Origin: Phytohabitans houttuyneae
GTDB taxonomy: Bacteria; Actinomycetota; Actinomycetes; Mycobacteriales; Micromonosporaceae
Assembly: GCF_011764425.1 (NCBI RefSeq)
Contig: NZ_BLPF01000002.1
Span: 1,240,997 to 1,304,996, forward strand
DNA: 64,000 nt
Direction of reading: 5' to 3'
Positions 8,671-17,568 of the stretch are shown here, piece after piece (within the stretch, counting starts at the first letter, position 1; the number at the start of each line of letters is the position of its first letter). A program made the position numbers and the translations under genes. The notes beneath the pieces were generated by a model. That model was not told the DNA's origin and did no database searches. It worked only from the letters and a program-made list of their open reading frames with translations.

Positions 8671-8889
8671 GGTGCGCCTCCGATCGTCCAGTAGGACTTT
8701 GCCCCGACGATCAGATACGAAACGACTCTCCCGGGCCGGCGTCGCGGCGAACCACCGTGGCCGGTGGCGCCTCCTGCGTGCCGACCGCCTCGATGACCGA
8801 ATGCGCGCCGGCCCGCCGGCTGCGTCCTACCAGGGGATGACCGCCCGCGGGCCGACGCGTGCGGCGCGCGGTGCCGCTAACGTCAACGG

Positions 8890-10086
8890 ATGACCGTACG
8901 GCTGCTGACCCGGCGGCTGCGCCCCGTCGACCTGTACGTGATGGACGCCGTCCTCGCGGTGCTGACCGGCGTCGCCCTCTGCGGCTACGCGGCACTCGAG
9001 TCCCCGCTGCGCGGCGGGGTGCACGAGCCGGCCTGGGCCTCCGTCCTCACGGGCCTTGCCATCGGGCTGCCGATCGCGGTGCGCCGCCGCTGGCCGGTAC
9101 CGGTCGCCATCGCCGTCACCGCCGTCGCCGGCGTCACGATCGCCACCGGGATCATCCCGGACTACGCGGCCGCGGCCCCGGCGGTCGCGATCGGGCTCGT
9201 GCTCTACACCGTGGCCGCGCGGGTACCGCTCAGGCCGGCCCTCGCCACCGGGATCGGCTGCCTCGCGGTGGTGTGCGCCGCCCTCGCCTCCGCGGCCGGC
9301 GACCTGTGGTCGGCCACCGAGGCCGTCGCCTACGGCTGCGTCATCGCCGCGCCGGCCTGGCTGCTGGGCTGGACGGTGCAGGAGCGCCGCGCGCAGGCGA
9401 CCCGGCTGCGGGACCAGATGGTGCGCCAGGCCGCGGCGGAGGAGCGGCTGCGGGTCGCGCGCGAGCTGCACGACATCGTCGCCCACACGATGAACCTGAT
9501 CGTGGTCAAGGCGGCCGTGGCCAACCACGTCGCGGATCAGAGCCCGCAGGAGACCCGCGCGGCGCTGCAGGTCATCGAGGCGACCGGGCGCGGCGCGATG
9601 CGCGAGATGCGGCGGGTGCTGGGCATGCTCCGCGACGGCACGCCGTACGACCCGCAGCCCGGCCTTGACGACCTGCCGCGCCTGGCCGAGCAGGCGTCGA
9701 TGGGCGGTGCCGACGTGCGGCTCGACCTGCGGCACGACGGCGGCGACCCGGTGCCGGAGTCGCTGGCGCTGGCGGTGTACCGGATCGTGCAGGAGGCGGT
9801 CACCAACGTGGTCAAGCACGCCGCACCGGCCACCTGCCACGTACGGGTGCACGCCGGCCCCGACCGGATCGACATCGAGGTGGCCGACGACGGCCGGCGG
9901 CCGGTCCACGTCGGCGGCGCCGGGCACGGGCTGATCGGCATGCGCGAGCGGGCGGCCCTGCACGGCGGCACGTTCACCGCGGGCCCGAGGGCGGGCGGCG
10001 GGTTCACCGTCACCGCCCGGCTGCCGCGTGCGGCCGCACCCGCTCTCGCCGCCGCTGGCACCGCGACGGGCGGCCACGCGGCGTGA
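8890..10086 (+). CDS. Two-component sensor histidine kinase, NarL/DesK class
   Basis: A 398-residue kinase. The N-terminal 165 residues hold about four to six hydrophobic segments and no large extracellular domain. HisKA_3 follows with ARELHDIVAHTMN, whose histidine is the phosphorylation site. The HATPase domain has VQEAVTNVVKHA (N box) and GHGLIGMRERA (G box). The ATG has no Shine-Dalgarno, but TAACGT lies 6 nt before it, so the message is probably leaderless. The stop overlaps the regulator start as GTGA, giving a coupled pair. The signal is unknown; a relic of an efflux pump lies just downstream. Confidence 0.93.
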   Translation: MTVRLLTRRLRPVDLYVMDAVLAVLTGVALCGYAALESPLRGGVHEPAWASVLTGLAIGLPIAVRRRWPVPVAIAVTAVAGVTIATGIIPDYAAAAPAVAIGLVLYTVAARVPLRPALATGIGCLAVVCAALASAAGDLWSATEAVAYGCVIAAPAWLLGWTVQERRAQATRLRDQMVRQAAAEERLRVARELHDIVAHTMNLIVVKAAVANHVADQSPQETRAALQVIEATGRGAMREMRRVLGMLRDGTPYDPQPGLDDLPRLAEQASMGGADVRLDLRHDGGDPVPESLALAVYRIVQEAVTNVVKHAAPATCHVRVHAGPDRIDIEVADDGRRPVHVGGAGHGLIGMRERAALHGGTFTAGPRAGGGFTVTARLPRAAAPALAAAGTATGGHAA

Positions 10087-10742
10087 TCCGGGTACTCATC
10101 GCCGACGACCAGGCACTGCTGCGCGGCAGCTTCCGGATCCTGATCGACCTCGCCGGCGACTGCACGACGGTGGGTGAGGCGGGCTCCGGTACCGAGGCGG
10201 TGGCGCTGACCGCCGAGCACCGGCCCGACATCGTGCTCATGGACGTGCGGATGCCGCTCATGGACGGGATCGAGGCCACCCGCCGTATCTGCGCCGACCC
10301 CCGCACCGCGGCCACCCGCGTGCTGATCCTGACCACGTTCGACCTCGACGAGTACGTCTTCGGCGCGCTCCGCGCCGGGGCGAGCGGCTTCCTGCTCAAG
10401 GACGTGCCGCCCGCCGAGCTGCTGCACGCCATCCGCGTGGTCGCCGGCGGCGAGGCACTGCTCGCGCCGTCGGTGACCCGCCGGCTGATCAGTGAGTTCG
10501 CCCGCCAGCCGGAGCCCTCGCGCCCGCTCGCCCGCGCGCTGGACGGGGTCACCGAGCGGGAGCGCGAGGTGCTCACGCTGATCGCCCGCGGCCTGTCCAA
10601 TGTGGAGATTGCCGAGCACCTGCGGCTCAGCGTCACCACCGTGAAGACCCACGTGGGCCGCCTGCTCCACAAGCTCGGCGCCCGCGACCGGGCCCAGCTC
10701 GTCATCGTGGCGTACGACACGGGCCTGGTCAGAGCGGCATGA
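10083..10742 (+). CDS. NarL/FixJ-family response regulator
   Basis: A 219-residue regulator: a receiver domain with phospho-acceptor aspartate in DIVLMDVRMP (about residue 54) and lysine in FLLKDVP, then a LuxR-type HTH with LTEREREVLTLIARG-like spacing (about 155-210, VTEREREVLTLI). The GTG start overlaps the kinase stop. It is the cognate partner of the upstream kinase. Its own last codons run directly into a decayed MFS transporter, suggesting the operon once controlled a drug exporter. Confidence 0.95.
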   Translation: MIRVLIADDQALLRGSFRILIDLAGDCTTVGEAGSGTEAVALTAEHRPDIVLMDVRMPLMDGIEATRRICADPRTAATRVLILTTFDLDEYVFGALRAGASGFLLKDVPPAELLHAIRVVAGGEALLAPSVTRRLISEFARQPEPSRPLARALDGVTEREREVLTLIARGLSNVEIAEHLRLSVTTVKTHVGRLLHKLGARDRAQLVIVAYDTGLVRAA

Positions 10743-11064
10743 CGCGGCGGGTGCGATCGCGGAGACCAGCAACGAGATCGGCAACGCCATGGGCATCGCC
10801 GTGCTCGGCTCCCTGGCCGCGCTGGTCTTCCGGCTGCGAGGCCCGGACCTGGCGCCCACTCTCGACGAGACCCTCCAGGTGCCCGGCCTGGCGCCGGCGG
10901 CCGCCGCGCACGCGAGGACGGCCTTTGTCACCGGACTGCACGTGGCGGCCGCGGTGGCCTGCGTTCTGCATATCGTGCTGGGGCTTGTCGCCCTCCGCTG
11001 GCTGTCGCCGGCGCCGGCCCGGCCGGGCTCCCGTCCGGCGACGGCGCGGGCGGAAGTGATTTGA
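10741..11064 (+). pseudogene. 3' remnant of a DHA2-family MFS drug exporter
   Basis: In frame from 10741 the sequence encodes AAGAIAETSNEIGNAMG, the conserved motif ahead of the last helices of 14-TM DHA2 (EmrB/QacA) transporters. It is followed by GIAVLGSLAALVFR and a final hydrophobic helix near FVTGLHVAAAVACVLHIVLG. Only about 105 of roughly 480 residues remain, with no start codon of its own before an internal ATG at 10789. The join falls exactly at the end of the response regulator, so a deletion removed the body of the transporter gene. Confidence 0.75.
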
Positions 11065-11071
11065 TCAAGGC

Positions 11072-11449
11072 ATGGTCGAACGATTCCACCCCGAGAGTTT
11101 CCCCGCGCCGGCAGTTCCCCTCTCGCACGCCACCCGGGCCGGGGACTTCGTCTTCGTATCCGGTCAGGTCGCCACCGACGAGGACGGCAACATCTTCGTC
11201 GGCGACTTCGCGCGCGAGGTCGAGAGCGTCCTGGACAACGTGGAGACCGTGCTGGCCGCGGCCGGCGCCCGCCCCGACCAGATCGTGAAGGTCGGCGCGT
11301 TCCTGTCCAACGCCACGCTCTTCGCCCCCTTCAACGAGGTGTACCGCCGGCGGTTCGGCGCCGCCCCGCCGGCCCGGACGACGGTGGTGGTCAGCTTCGG
11401 CCACCCCGACGTGCGGGTCGAGATCGAGGTGATCGCCTACGTCGGCTGA
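11072..11449 (+). CDS. RidA family protein (reactive enamine/imine deaminase)
   Basis: A 125-residue protein of the YjgF/YER057c/UK114 family. Conserved segments include GDFVFVSGQVATD, EVESVLDNVETVLAAAG and the C-terminal PARTTVVVSFGHPDVRVEIEV-type strand, here containing the arginine that binds the 2-imino acid carboxylate. RidA proteins form trimers and hydrolyse reactive enamines/imines made by PLP enzymes. The ATG at 11072 is preferred. No metabolic partner is adjacent, so the substrate is open. Confidence 0.9.
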   Translation: MVERFHPESFPAPAVPLSHATRAGDFVFVSGQVATDEDGNIFVGDFAREVESVLDNVETVLAAAGARPDQIVKVGAFLSNATLFAPFNEVYRRRFGAAPPARTTVVVSFGHPDVRVEIEVIAYVG

Positions 11450-11734
11450 CCGCGGTACCGGCTGGTGCCGCCGCGCGTGCCGCGCCCGATCAGGTTGAGG
11501 TCGAGGCTGGCCGCGCGGCGGCCACCTGCCGCCGGACCCGTTCGAGCTCACCGGCCGGGGCCCGCGACGCGCTCCACATCGGCCGGAGGCTGTCGCCGCG
11601 CCAGCGGGGATCACGTGGGTGTGGTGGTGGAAGACAGAAGACGCATCCATCCACGTGCGAAGCGTAGGGTGCCTGTGCGTGTCCGGGTGGACGTCCCGGA
11701 CCTTGCCGGGAAAGCGGGGGAGCGGGGGCAGCTG

Positions 11735-12997
11735 ATGGTGATCGACCTCGGTGTGGTGCGGGAGGCGCCGGAGGCGGTCCTGGGTTCGCGGCGCGGCCCG
11801 CGCGGGTGGCGCTGGTTCGCGGTGTTCGGGTTGCTCGCTGTGCTCCTGGCCGGCGGTCCCGAGCCGGTGCGCGGTCACCTCGCCGAGGCGACGGTGGCGA
11901 CGGCGGGCAAGTACGTCTTCAGCGGCCCCACCGGCCTGTACGTGGTCGACGGCGACACGATCCGCAACTACCGGCTGCCGGGCGGCGAGGTGGGTTGGCA
12001 GGTGACGGTGCCGGCGCAGGGGCGGGCGCAGAGCGCGTTCCTGATCGACGGCACGGTGCTGGTCACCGGCGACGGGGCGGATTCGCGTACCTCGGCGCTG
12101 GACGCCGAGACGGGCCGGCTGCGGTGGGAGCGAGCCGGCTCACCCAACTTCGTCGGCGACGGCGGTCTGGTGCTGTTGACCGACCCGCGGCCGGGCGTGC
12201 TCACGGTGCGGTACGAGGTGGTGGAACTCGCCACGGGAGCCGTGCGGTGGGAGCTGACGGACCTGGCCGGCGAAGCCGTGTTCCACGGCGGTGACCGGTT
12301 TGTGCGGTGGTCGCTGCCCGACCAGGTGGAGGTGCGGGACATGGGCACCGGTCGGGTCGTGACGACCGGGGTCGTGCCGCCGTGGGACGACGACCTGCTG
12401 CGGTCGTACAGCGGGTCGGGTGTCCAGGTGGTCGGCGGGATGATGCTCGTACCGCGCTATCGAGGCGGGCGGCCGGTGGCCGACGCGTACGACCTGGACC
12501 GGTTGGTCCTGCGGTGGACCGCCGACCTGGACCTGAGCTCCATGCACGTGTCCGAGTGCGGCGACCTGCTCTGTGTCGACCAGGCGAGCGCGGCCGGTGG
12601 CGTGCACGCGATCGAGCCCGAGACCGGGCGGGTCCGGTGGTCGGACAGCGGGGCGCACCGGCTGGAGCGGGTCGGGTCGGTGATGGTCGCGTACGGGATG
12701 CTGGAGCAGCCGCCCCGCATCCGGATCCTTGACCCCGCCAACGGCAACCTCCGCGCCGACCTCGGCCGCTGGGAGATCGGATGGCCGTACGGCGACGACG
12801 GTCGCGTCGTGGCGACCCGCCCCAGCCCGGACGGGGGTGCGCTGATCGCGGAGCTCGACGTCAACCGGGGCAAGGTCCGCATCCTCGGCGTCACCCGGGA
12901 CGCCTTCGCCTGCCACTCCGGCTGGGCATTGGTCATTTGCAACAGGGAAGGCGACAACACCGGAATCTGGTACCCGCGCGATCGAGCGGATCGCTGA
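11735..12997 (+). CDS. PQQ-like beta-propeller protein with N-terminal membrane anchor
   Basis: About 420 residues from the ATG at 11735, which has GGGGG 8 nt upstream; the frame is open further 5'. One hydrophobic segment (WRWFAVFGLLAVLLAGG, about 28-45) acts as signal anchor. The rest is built from repeated strands with W-type motifs such as DAETGRLRWER, ELATGAVRWEL, DLDRLVLRWTA and EPETGRVRWSD, typical of PQQ/YWTD-like propellers of the BamB type. The catalytic PQQ ligands of dehydrogenases are not evident, so it is more likely a binding or scaffold protein at the cell surface. The 285 bp upstream hold no gene that can be supported. Confidence 0.75.
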   Translation: MVIDLGVVREAPEAVLGSRRGPRGWRWFAVFGLLAVLLAGGPEPVRGHLAEATVATAGKYVFSGPTGLYVVDGDTIRNYRLPGGEVGWQVTVPAQGRAQSAFLIDGTVLVTGDGADSRTSALDAETGRLRWERAGSPNFVGDGGLVLLTDPRPGVLTVRYEVVELATGAVRWELTDLAGEAVFHGGDRFVRWSLPDQVEVRDMGTGRVVTTGVVPPWDDDLLRSYSGSGVQVVGGMMLVPRYRGGRPVADAYDLDRLVLRWTADLDLSSMHVSECGDLLCVDQASAAGGVHAIEPETGRVRWSDSGAHRLERVGSVMVAYGMLEQPPRIRILDPANGNLRADLGRWEIGWPYGDDGRVVATRPSPDGGALIAELDVNRGKVRILGVTRDAFACHSGWALVICNREGDNTGIWYPRDRADR

Positions 12998-13079
12998 TGC
13001 ACTCGCGTATAAGCCACTAAACTCCCACGAGGACCTTCACCACCTTCAAAAGGACGCAACGGCTTTTCGGGGGAAGGCG

Positions 13080-13529
13080 ATGTCGCGGAAATCGAGGATG
13101 GTGAACACCTCGCCGGAGCGCGTGTTCGCCGTGCTGGCCGACGGCTGGAGCTACGCCAGCTGGGTCGTCGGCGCGTCGCACATCCGCGACGTCGACGACG
13201 GCTGGCCGGCCGCCGGCACCCGGATCCACCACCAGGTCGGTCCATGGCCCTTGGACGTCAAGGACGTGACCTGGGTGCACGCGGTCGTGCCCGGCAGGAT
13301 GCTCGAGCTGCACGCGAAGGCGTGGCCGCTCGGGGAGGCGACGGTCCGGCTCGACCTCGAACCGGTCGACGCGGTGACCAGGGTGACGTTGACGTACGAG
13401 CTGACCGCCGGACCCGGCCGGTTCGTGCCGCGCCCGGTCCAGTCGTTTCTGCTCGGTCCCCGCAGCGTCGAGATGCTCAGCCGGCTCAACGACATCGCGG
13501 TCCGCCGGCGCACCACTACCGTCGGCTGA
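13080..13529 (+). CDS. SRPBCC (polyketide cyclase/START-like) family protein
   Basis: A 149-residue single-domain protein with the START-like helix-grip pattern: VNTSPERVFAVLADGWSYASWVVG at the N-terminus, then alternating strands ending in a long C-terminal helix. Family members bind hydrophobic small molecules, and some are cyclases or stress proteins. No catalytic residue set can be named. A strong hairpin 15 bp downstream probably ends the transcript. Confidence 0.8.
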   Translation: MSRKSRMVNTSPERVFAVLADGWSYASWVVGASHIRDVDDGWPAAGTRIHHQVGPWPLDVKDVTWVHAVVPGRMLELHAKAWPLGEATVRLDLEPVDAVTRVTLTYELTAGPGRFVPRPVQSFLLGPRSVEMLSRLNDIAVRRRTTTVG

Positions 13530-13544
13530 CCCCGCCTGGTGTGA

Positions 13545-13580
13545 CCCTCAAGCCGGCCTGATGGCAGGCCAGCCTGAGGG
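13545..13580 (+). terminator. Hairpin terminator after the SRPBCC gene
   Basis: CCCTCA (13545-13550) pairs with TGAGGG (13575-13580), and inside it GGCCTG (13555-13560) pairs with CAGGCC (13565-13570). There is no T-run, so it is an actinobacterial-type hairpin terminator rather than a classic one. Confidence 0.6.
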
Positions 13581-13734
13581 CCACGTGCTTGCCCAGGTGT
13601 TTGCGGGAGAGAAACGAGTTCTTCCCCTAGGCAGCGTTCAGCCTAGCGGACGTTGCTGTCCACTCTTCACCGAACCGACAAACTTCCCAAGCCCGTACCC
13701 AATGAACGGGGTGCGGGCAACACCCTCTTATTAC

Positions 13735-13764
13735 TTGTGACATTGACCATAGTAAATAGATAAT
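13735..13764 (+). promoter_or_regulatory. Promoter of the secreted RCC1-repeat gene
   Basis: In an unusually A+T-rich stretch (13680-13785) TTGTGA (13735-13740) is followed after 18 nt by GATAAT (13759-13764); TAGATA two bases earlier gives a 16-nt spacer. The start codon is at 13837, leaving a leader of about 65 nt. Confidence 0.5.
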
Positions 13765-13836
13765 GGTGCATGTTATGAACTAGCGAGTCCCTGGCCACCT
13801 ACCAGGGCATCGACGTCGGTTGGGGAGACACAGTAC

Positions 13837-15027
13837 ATGAATGAATATAAGGCTGGCCGGCCGCGCTGGCGGCGCTACCTGAGAGCCGTCGTCGCCGCGG
13901 TGGCGATGTCCACCGGCACCGCCCTGCTCGCCGTCGGAATCCTCGCGGCCCCGGCCACCGCGGCCGTCGCCGCCGGCGACTCCACCATCGCCGCCGGATA
14001 CGCGCACACCTGCGCGATCCGCTCCGACGGCGCGCTCTGGTGCTGGGGCGGCAACTTCTTCGGCGAGGTCGGCGACGGCACGACCACGCAGCGCAACTCG
14101 CCGGTGCGGGTCGGCACCTCCACGGCGTGGGCCAGCATCGACGCCGGCAGCAGCCACACCTGTGCGATCCAGACCGACGGATCGCTGTGGTGCTGGGGCA
14201 GCAACCGCAGGGGCCAGCTCGGCGACGGCACGACCACGAACCAGACCGTCCCGGTGCGCGTCGGCACCGCCAACACCTGGGCCACCGTCAGCGCCGGCGC
14301 GAGCCACACCTGCGCCACGCGGACCGACGGCACCCTGTGGTGCTGGGGCTTCAACCGCAACGTCCAGCTGGGCGTCGGTTCCGTCATCTACATCCAGACG
14401 ACCCCGATCCAGGTCGGCACAGCGACCAACTGGGCAAGCATCGCGACCGGCTTCGCGCACACCTGCGCGACCCGCACCGACGGCACCCTGTGGTGCTGGG
14501 GTGACAGCTCCAGCGGGCAGCTCGGTGTCGGTGTGCTGAGCTACCGCGACACGCCGGCCCAGGTCGGCACCGCGAACACGTGGTCCGGCGTGGCCACCGG
14601 GTACGCCTTCAGCTGCGCCGTCCGCACCACCGGGACGTTGTGGTGCTGGGGTGAGAACGGGTACGGGCAGCTGGGCGTCAGCGGCCCCCACCAGACCACG
14701 CCGGTCCAGGTCGGCACCACCACCACGTGGGCCAGCATCCACTCCGGCGACGACTCATCGTGCGCGGTCCGCACCGACGGCAGCCTGTGGTGCTGGGGCA
14801 ACAACATCGCCGGACAGCTCGGCGACGGCACCACCACCCACAGGAACACCCCGACCCGGGTGGGCACCGCCACGACCTGGACCGACAACTTCGTCGTCAG
14901 CTATCACAGCTGCGCGGTCCGTACCGACAGCGCCCTGTGGTGCTGGGGCCACAACGCCTCGGGACAGCTGGGCGACGGCACCACCACCGGACGGCTCTCA
15001 CCCGCGGAGCTGGCGCTTCCGGCCTGA
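13837..15027 (+). CDS. Secreted seven-repeat RCC1-like beta-propeller protein
   Basis: A 396-residue protein with a Sec signal peptide (charged RRYLRA, hydrophobic core, cleavage after about ATAAVA near residue 45). The remainder is seven tandem repeats of about 50 residues, each with a T/SCA.R.DG.LWCWG core and a GQLGDGTTT-type turn followed by P..VGT...W. Seven blades make one complete RCC1 propeller. Each repeat has two cysteines (HTCA and WCWG) that could pair within a blade, fitting an extracellular protein. No enzyme domain is attached. A GGGGAG precedes the ATG by 9 nt. Confidence 0.85.
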   Translation: MNEYKAGRPRWRRYLRAVVAAVAMSTGTALLAVGILAAPATAAVAAGDSTIAAGYAHTCAIRSDGALWCWGGNFFGEVGDGTTTQRNSPVRVGTSTAWASIDAGSSHTCAIQTDGSLWCWGSNRRGQLGDGTTTNQTVPVRVGTANTWATVSAGASHTCATRTDGTLWCWGFNRNVQLGVGSVIYIQTTPIQVGTATNWASIATGFAHTCATRTDGTLWCWGDSSSGQLGVGVLSYRDTPAQVGTANTWSGVATGYAFSCAVRTTGTLWCWGENGYGQLGVSGPHQTTPVQVGTTTTWASIHSGDDSSCAVRTDGSLWCWGNNIAGQLGDGTTTHRNTPTRVGTATTWTDNFVVSYHSCAVRTDSALWCWGHNASGQLGDGTTTGRLSPAELALPA

Positions 15028-15041
15028 CCCATCGGCGGCGA

Positions 15042-15943
15042 CTACACCGGCCGGCGCCCGATCCGCTCCTCCAACCAGGACAGCAGTGCACTCGTGTACT
15101 CGGGACTGATGGAATGCGGCGGATCGGCGCCGGCCAACGTCGGCTCATGGGTGCAGCCCGCGAGCCGGCGGACCGTCAGATCGCGGGTGCCGGCGGCGCG
15201 CCGCCACACGCCGATGCTCTCCTCGGCCGGGGTCCACTCGTCCGTCTCGCCGTAGAACAGCAGCGTCGGGCACCGGACCCGGGCGATGACCGGCTCCGGG
15301 TCATAGTCCATGTCGTCCCACGTGCCGGGGTAACTGTGCAGGTCACCCGGGACGTGGGCCAGCGCGAACCACGGCCGGCCGGCGTAGCGGTCCACCACCG
15401 CCTGGGCGGTGTCACGGTCGATGCGCCCGCGGACCGCACTCTCCAGCGCCTGGCGCAGGTCGGCCAGCTCCGCGAGGTCCGCATCGCCGTAACCGTGCAG
15501 GAGCAGCTGCTGCGCCGTGCCGTACCGCATCTGGACCGCCGGGCTCACCCCGCTGGTGGCGACGAGGACCAGGAAGGCGACCAGGTCGGGGCGGCGGGCC
15601 GCGACCATCGACGCCGGCCAGGTGCCCTGGCTCCAACCCCACAGCCCCACCGGTACGTCACCGACCCGGCCACGCAACGCGGCCACCGCCGCCGCGGCGT
15701 CATCCGCCTGCACGGCGAACGGCACATCGCCACGCTCGCGCGGGCGCCGGTCGAAGCGCAGCACCGCCACACCATCCGGGGAAGCAGCTGGGCCAGGTGC
15801 TCGTACAGCGGGTACGAGCGCTGCGGCACGGCCGAGCCGTGCAGGACCACCAACCCGGCACGCACCGGCCCGTCCGGCGCGTCGAGGGTGGCGGGCAGCT
15901 CAACATCACCCGCGTCGATGTACAGCTCCACGCCGCCAGTCAA
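15042..15943 (-). pseudogene. Alpha/beta-hydrolase, split by a single-base frameshift
   Basis: Two overlapping frames together make one hydrolase of about 300 residues. The first part (from ATG 15943) has the oxyanion strand LVVLHGSAVPQRSYPL. The second has the nucleophile elbow GLWGWSQGTW, acid region LLFYGETDEWTP and histidine AGCTHEP. The frames switch at 15776-15781 (ccgggg on the + strand); adding one base restores ...LLPGDGVAVLRFDRR. It is either a true lesion or a base-calling indel in a G run. Family resemblance is to acyl-CoA-thioesterase/BAAT-like or peptidase-type hydrolases. Just upstream lies the MerR gene on the same strand. Confidence 0.75.
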
Positions 15944-15955
15944 GCAGGTGACCGC

Positions 15956-16372
15956 TTACGGGTGGTCCAGGGCCTCGGCCAGCTCCACGCCGTCCAGCCG
16001 GGCCAGCACCATCGACTGGAAGCGCGGGCACGACTGGTAGTCCTGGTGCCGGCAGCGCAGCCCGTGCTCCAGCAGCGTCTCGGCCAGCGCCAGCCGGGCG
16101 ATCCGCGCCCGCACCTGAGCCAGCTGGTCGCGCAGCACCTCCCGCCGCCGGTCGAGGTCCGGTGCGCTGAACAGCTCCCGCAACTGCTCCAGGTTGAACC
16201 CGGCCTCCTTGCCCAGCAGGATCTCCGCCACCCGGGTCACGTGCGCCGGCCCGTACACCCGGCGGCGCGCCACCCGCCGCGCGGGCGACAGCAGGCCCAC
16301 GTCCTCCCAGTGCCGCAGCACGTGCGTGGCCAGCCCGAACCGGGCCGCCAGCTCCCCGATCGTGTACTCCAT
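15956..16372 (-). CDS. MerR-family transcriptional regulator
   Basis: About 138 residues from the ATG at 16372, which has GGGG 8 nt upstream; an ATG two codons earlier is too close to it. The N-terminal winged HTH reads YTIGELAARFGLATHVLRHWED with GLLSPAR and the arginine-rich wing. A dimerisation coiled coil follows, then a C-terminal part with three cysteines (LRCRHQDYQSCPRF), which could bind a metal or thiol ligand. The gene is divergent from a methyltransferase, with a MerR-type operator in between, so it most likely controls that gene and itself. Confidence 0.9.
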   Translation of the reverse strand: MEYTIGELAARFGLATHVLRHWEDVGLLSPARRVARRRVYGPAHVTRVAEILLGKEAGFNLEQLRELFSAPDLDRRREVLRDQLAQVRARIARLALAETLLEHGLRCRHQDYQSCPRFQSMVLARLDGVELAEALDHP

Positions 16373-16385
16373 CGCCATCACCCCA

Positions 16386-16417
16386 GTTGACTTCAGGTCA
16401 ACCTTAAGTCGCAGACT
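16386..16417 (+). promoter_or_regulatory. MerR-type operator inside a 19-bp-spaced promoter
   Basis: TTGACT (16387-16392) and CAGACT (16412-16417) are separated by 19 bp, the overlong spacer of MerR-activated promoters. A dyad fills the spacer: GACTTCAGGT (16389-16398) against ACCTTAAGTC (16401-16410), with one mismatched pair. A second smaller repeat is GTTGAC/GTCAAC. The -10 lies 6 nt before the methyltransferase ATG, so the transcript is probably leaderless. Confidence 0.75.
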
Positions 16418-16423
16418 CGGGCC

Positions 16424-17185
16424 ATGGCAGAGACGCACACCGCGTACACCGACACCGAGACCCTGATCCGCGTCCTCGACGCCGCCGACGCACTGCCCGG
16501 CGCCGCCCAGCTCCGCGCCCGCACCTACGAGCTGCTGCGGCTGGCGCCGGGCCAGACCGTGGTCGACGTCGGCTGCGGCACCGGGCGCGCGGTCGCCGAG
16601 CTGACCGAACGGGGCGCGAGCGCCATCGGGGTCGACCTGGATCCGGCGATGCTGGCCGCCGCGCACGCCCGGTTTCCCGACATCGAGGTACGCGCCGCGG
16701 ACGCCGCCGACCTGCCGATCGCGGACGGGCAGGCACACGGGTACCGGGCGGACAAGGTCTACCACGTCCTGCCCGACCCGCCCGCCGCGTTGGCCGAAGC
16801 CCGCCGAGTCCTCGCCCCCGAAGGGCGGATCGTGCTGCTCGGTCAGGACTGGGACACGATCGTGATCGACTCCGACCAGCCCGAGACCACCCGCCGCATC
16901 GTCCACGCCCGCGCCGACACCCTGCCGCACCCCCGCATCGCACGCGCCTACCGCGCACTGCTCCTCGACGCGGGCTTCGGCGAGGTCGAGATCGAGGTAC
17001 ACACCGCGGTCTTCACCGACGCCACCATGCTGCCGATCCTCACCGGGCACGCCACCGCCGCGCGCGAGACCGGAGCGATCAGCGACGACGAGGCCGGGAG
17101 CTGGCTCGACGAACAGGCCCGCCGCGCCCGCGACGGACGGCTGCTGGTAGCCATCCCGATGTTTCTGGCCGCCGGCACCCGCTGA
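16424..17185 (+). CDS. SAM-dependent class I methyltransferase
   Basis: A 253-residue protein with the Rossmann methyltransferase core: motif I VVDVGCGTGRAV (about 46-57), acidic ribose contact GVDLDPAML and motif post-I AADAADLPIADG, then DKVYHVLPDPPAALAEARRVL. The closest style is the UbiE/Methyltransf_11 group acting on small molecules. The substrate is unknown. Control by the divergent MerR regulator suggests it modifies a compound sensed by that regulator. Confidence 0.88.
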   Translation: MAETHTAYTDTETLIRVLDAADALPGAAQLRARTYELLRLAPGQTVVDVGCGTGRAVAELTERGASAIGVDLDPAMLAAAHARFPDIEVRAADAADLPIADGQAHGYRADKVYHVLPDPPAALAEARRVLAPEGRIVLLGQDWDTIVIDSDQPETTRRIVHARADTLPHPRIARAYRALLLDAGFGEVEIEVHTAVFTDATMLPILTGHATAARETGAISDDEAGSWLDEQARRARDGRLLVAIPMFLAAGTR

Positions 17186-17212
17186 GCGCCCGGGACGGGT
17201 ACCTTCCCCGAC

Positions 17213-17524
17213 GTGACCGCCCCGCCGCTGCCACCGAAATCGCCGCGAAAGGCCCTGATCCTCGAACTCGCCTGCGGCCTCGGCGGTGTCTACGGCGTCG
17301 GAAACATCTGGGTCGAACGCACCGAGCGCGGACTGATCGGCATGTTCGGCTTCTGGCTGGTCGCCCTCACACTCGGATGCGTCGCGGGGCTCTTCGTCGA
17401 CTCCGAGCTGCACTGGCTGGGCGGGCTCGCGCTGGCATGGCTGCTGTTCGCCGTCCCGATGGGCCGGTCCGCAGTGGAGGGCGCCCAGGAGTTCAACTCC
17501 CGCTGGGCATCCAGCGACGCATAA
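17213..17524 (+). CDS. Small integral membrane protein
   Basis: A 103-residue protein starting at GTG 17213. Three hydrophobic segments are visible (about 15-33, 42-62 and 68-85: GLIGMFGFWLVALTLGCVAGL, LHWLGGLALAWLLFAVPM) with a GVGNIW..RTERGL loop. The pattern resembles TM2-like small membrane proteins. It follows the methyltransferase by 27 bp and may share its transcript. No function can be assigned. Confidence 0.6.
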   Translation: MTAPPLPPKSPRKALILELACGLGGVYGVGNIWVERTERGLIGMFGFWLVALTLGCVAGLFVDSELHWLGGLALAWLLFAVPMGRSAVEGAQEFNSRWASSDA

Positions 17525-17568
17525 CGCCCGCCCTGACCTGGTGCGCCAACCCGGCGCCACCCGTGGCC

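Noticed and set aside
13981-15020. Regular 150-bp periodicity as a DNA satellite
   Set aside because: It follows from the seven RCC1 protein repeats; third-base differences are frequent, so there is no DNA-level repeat array.
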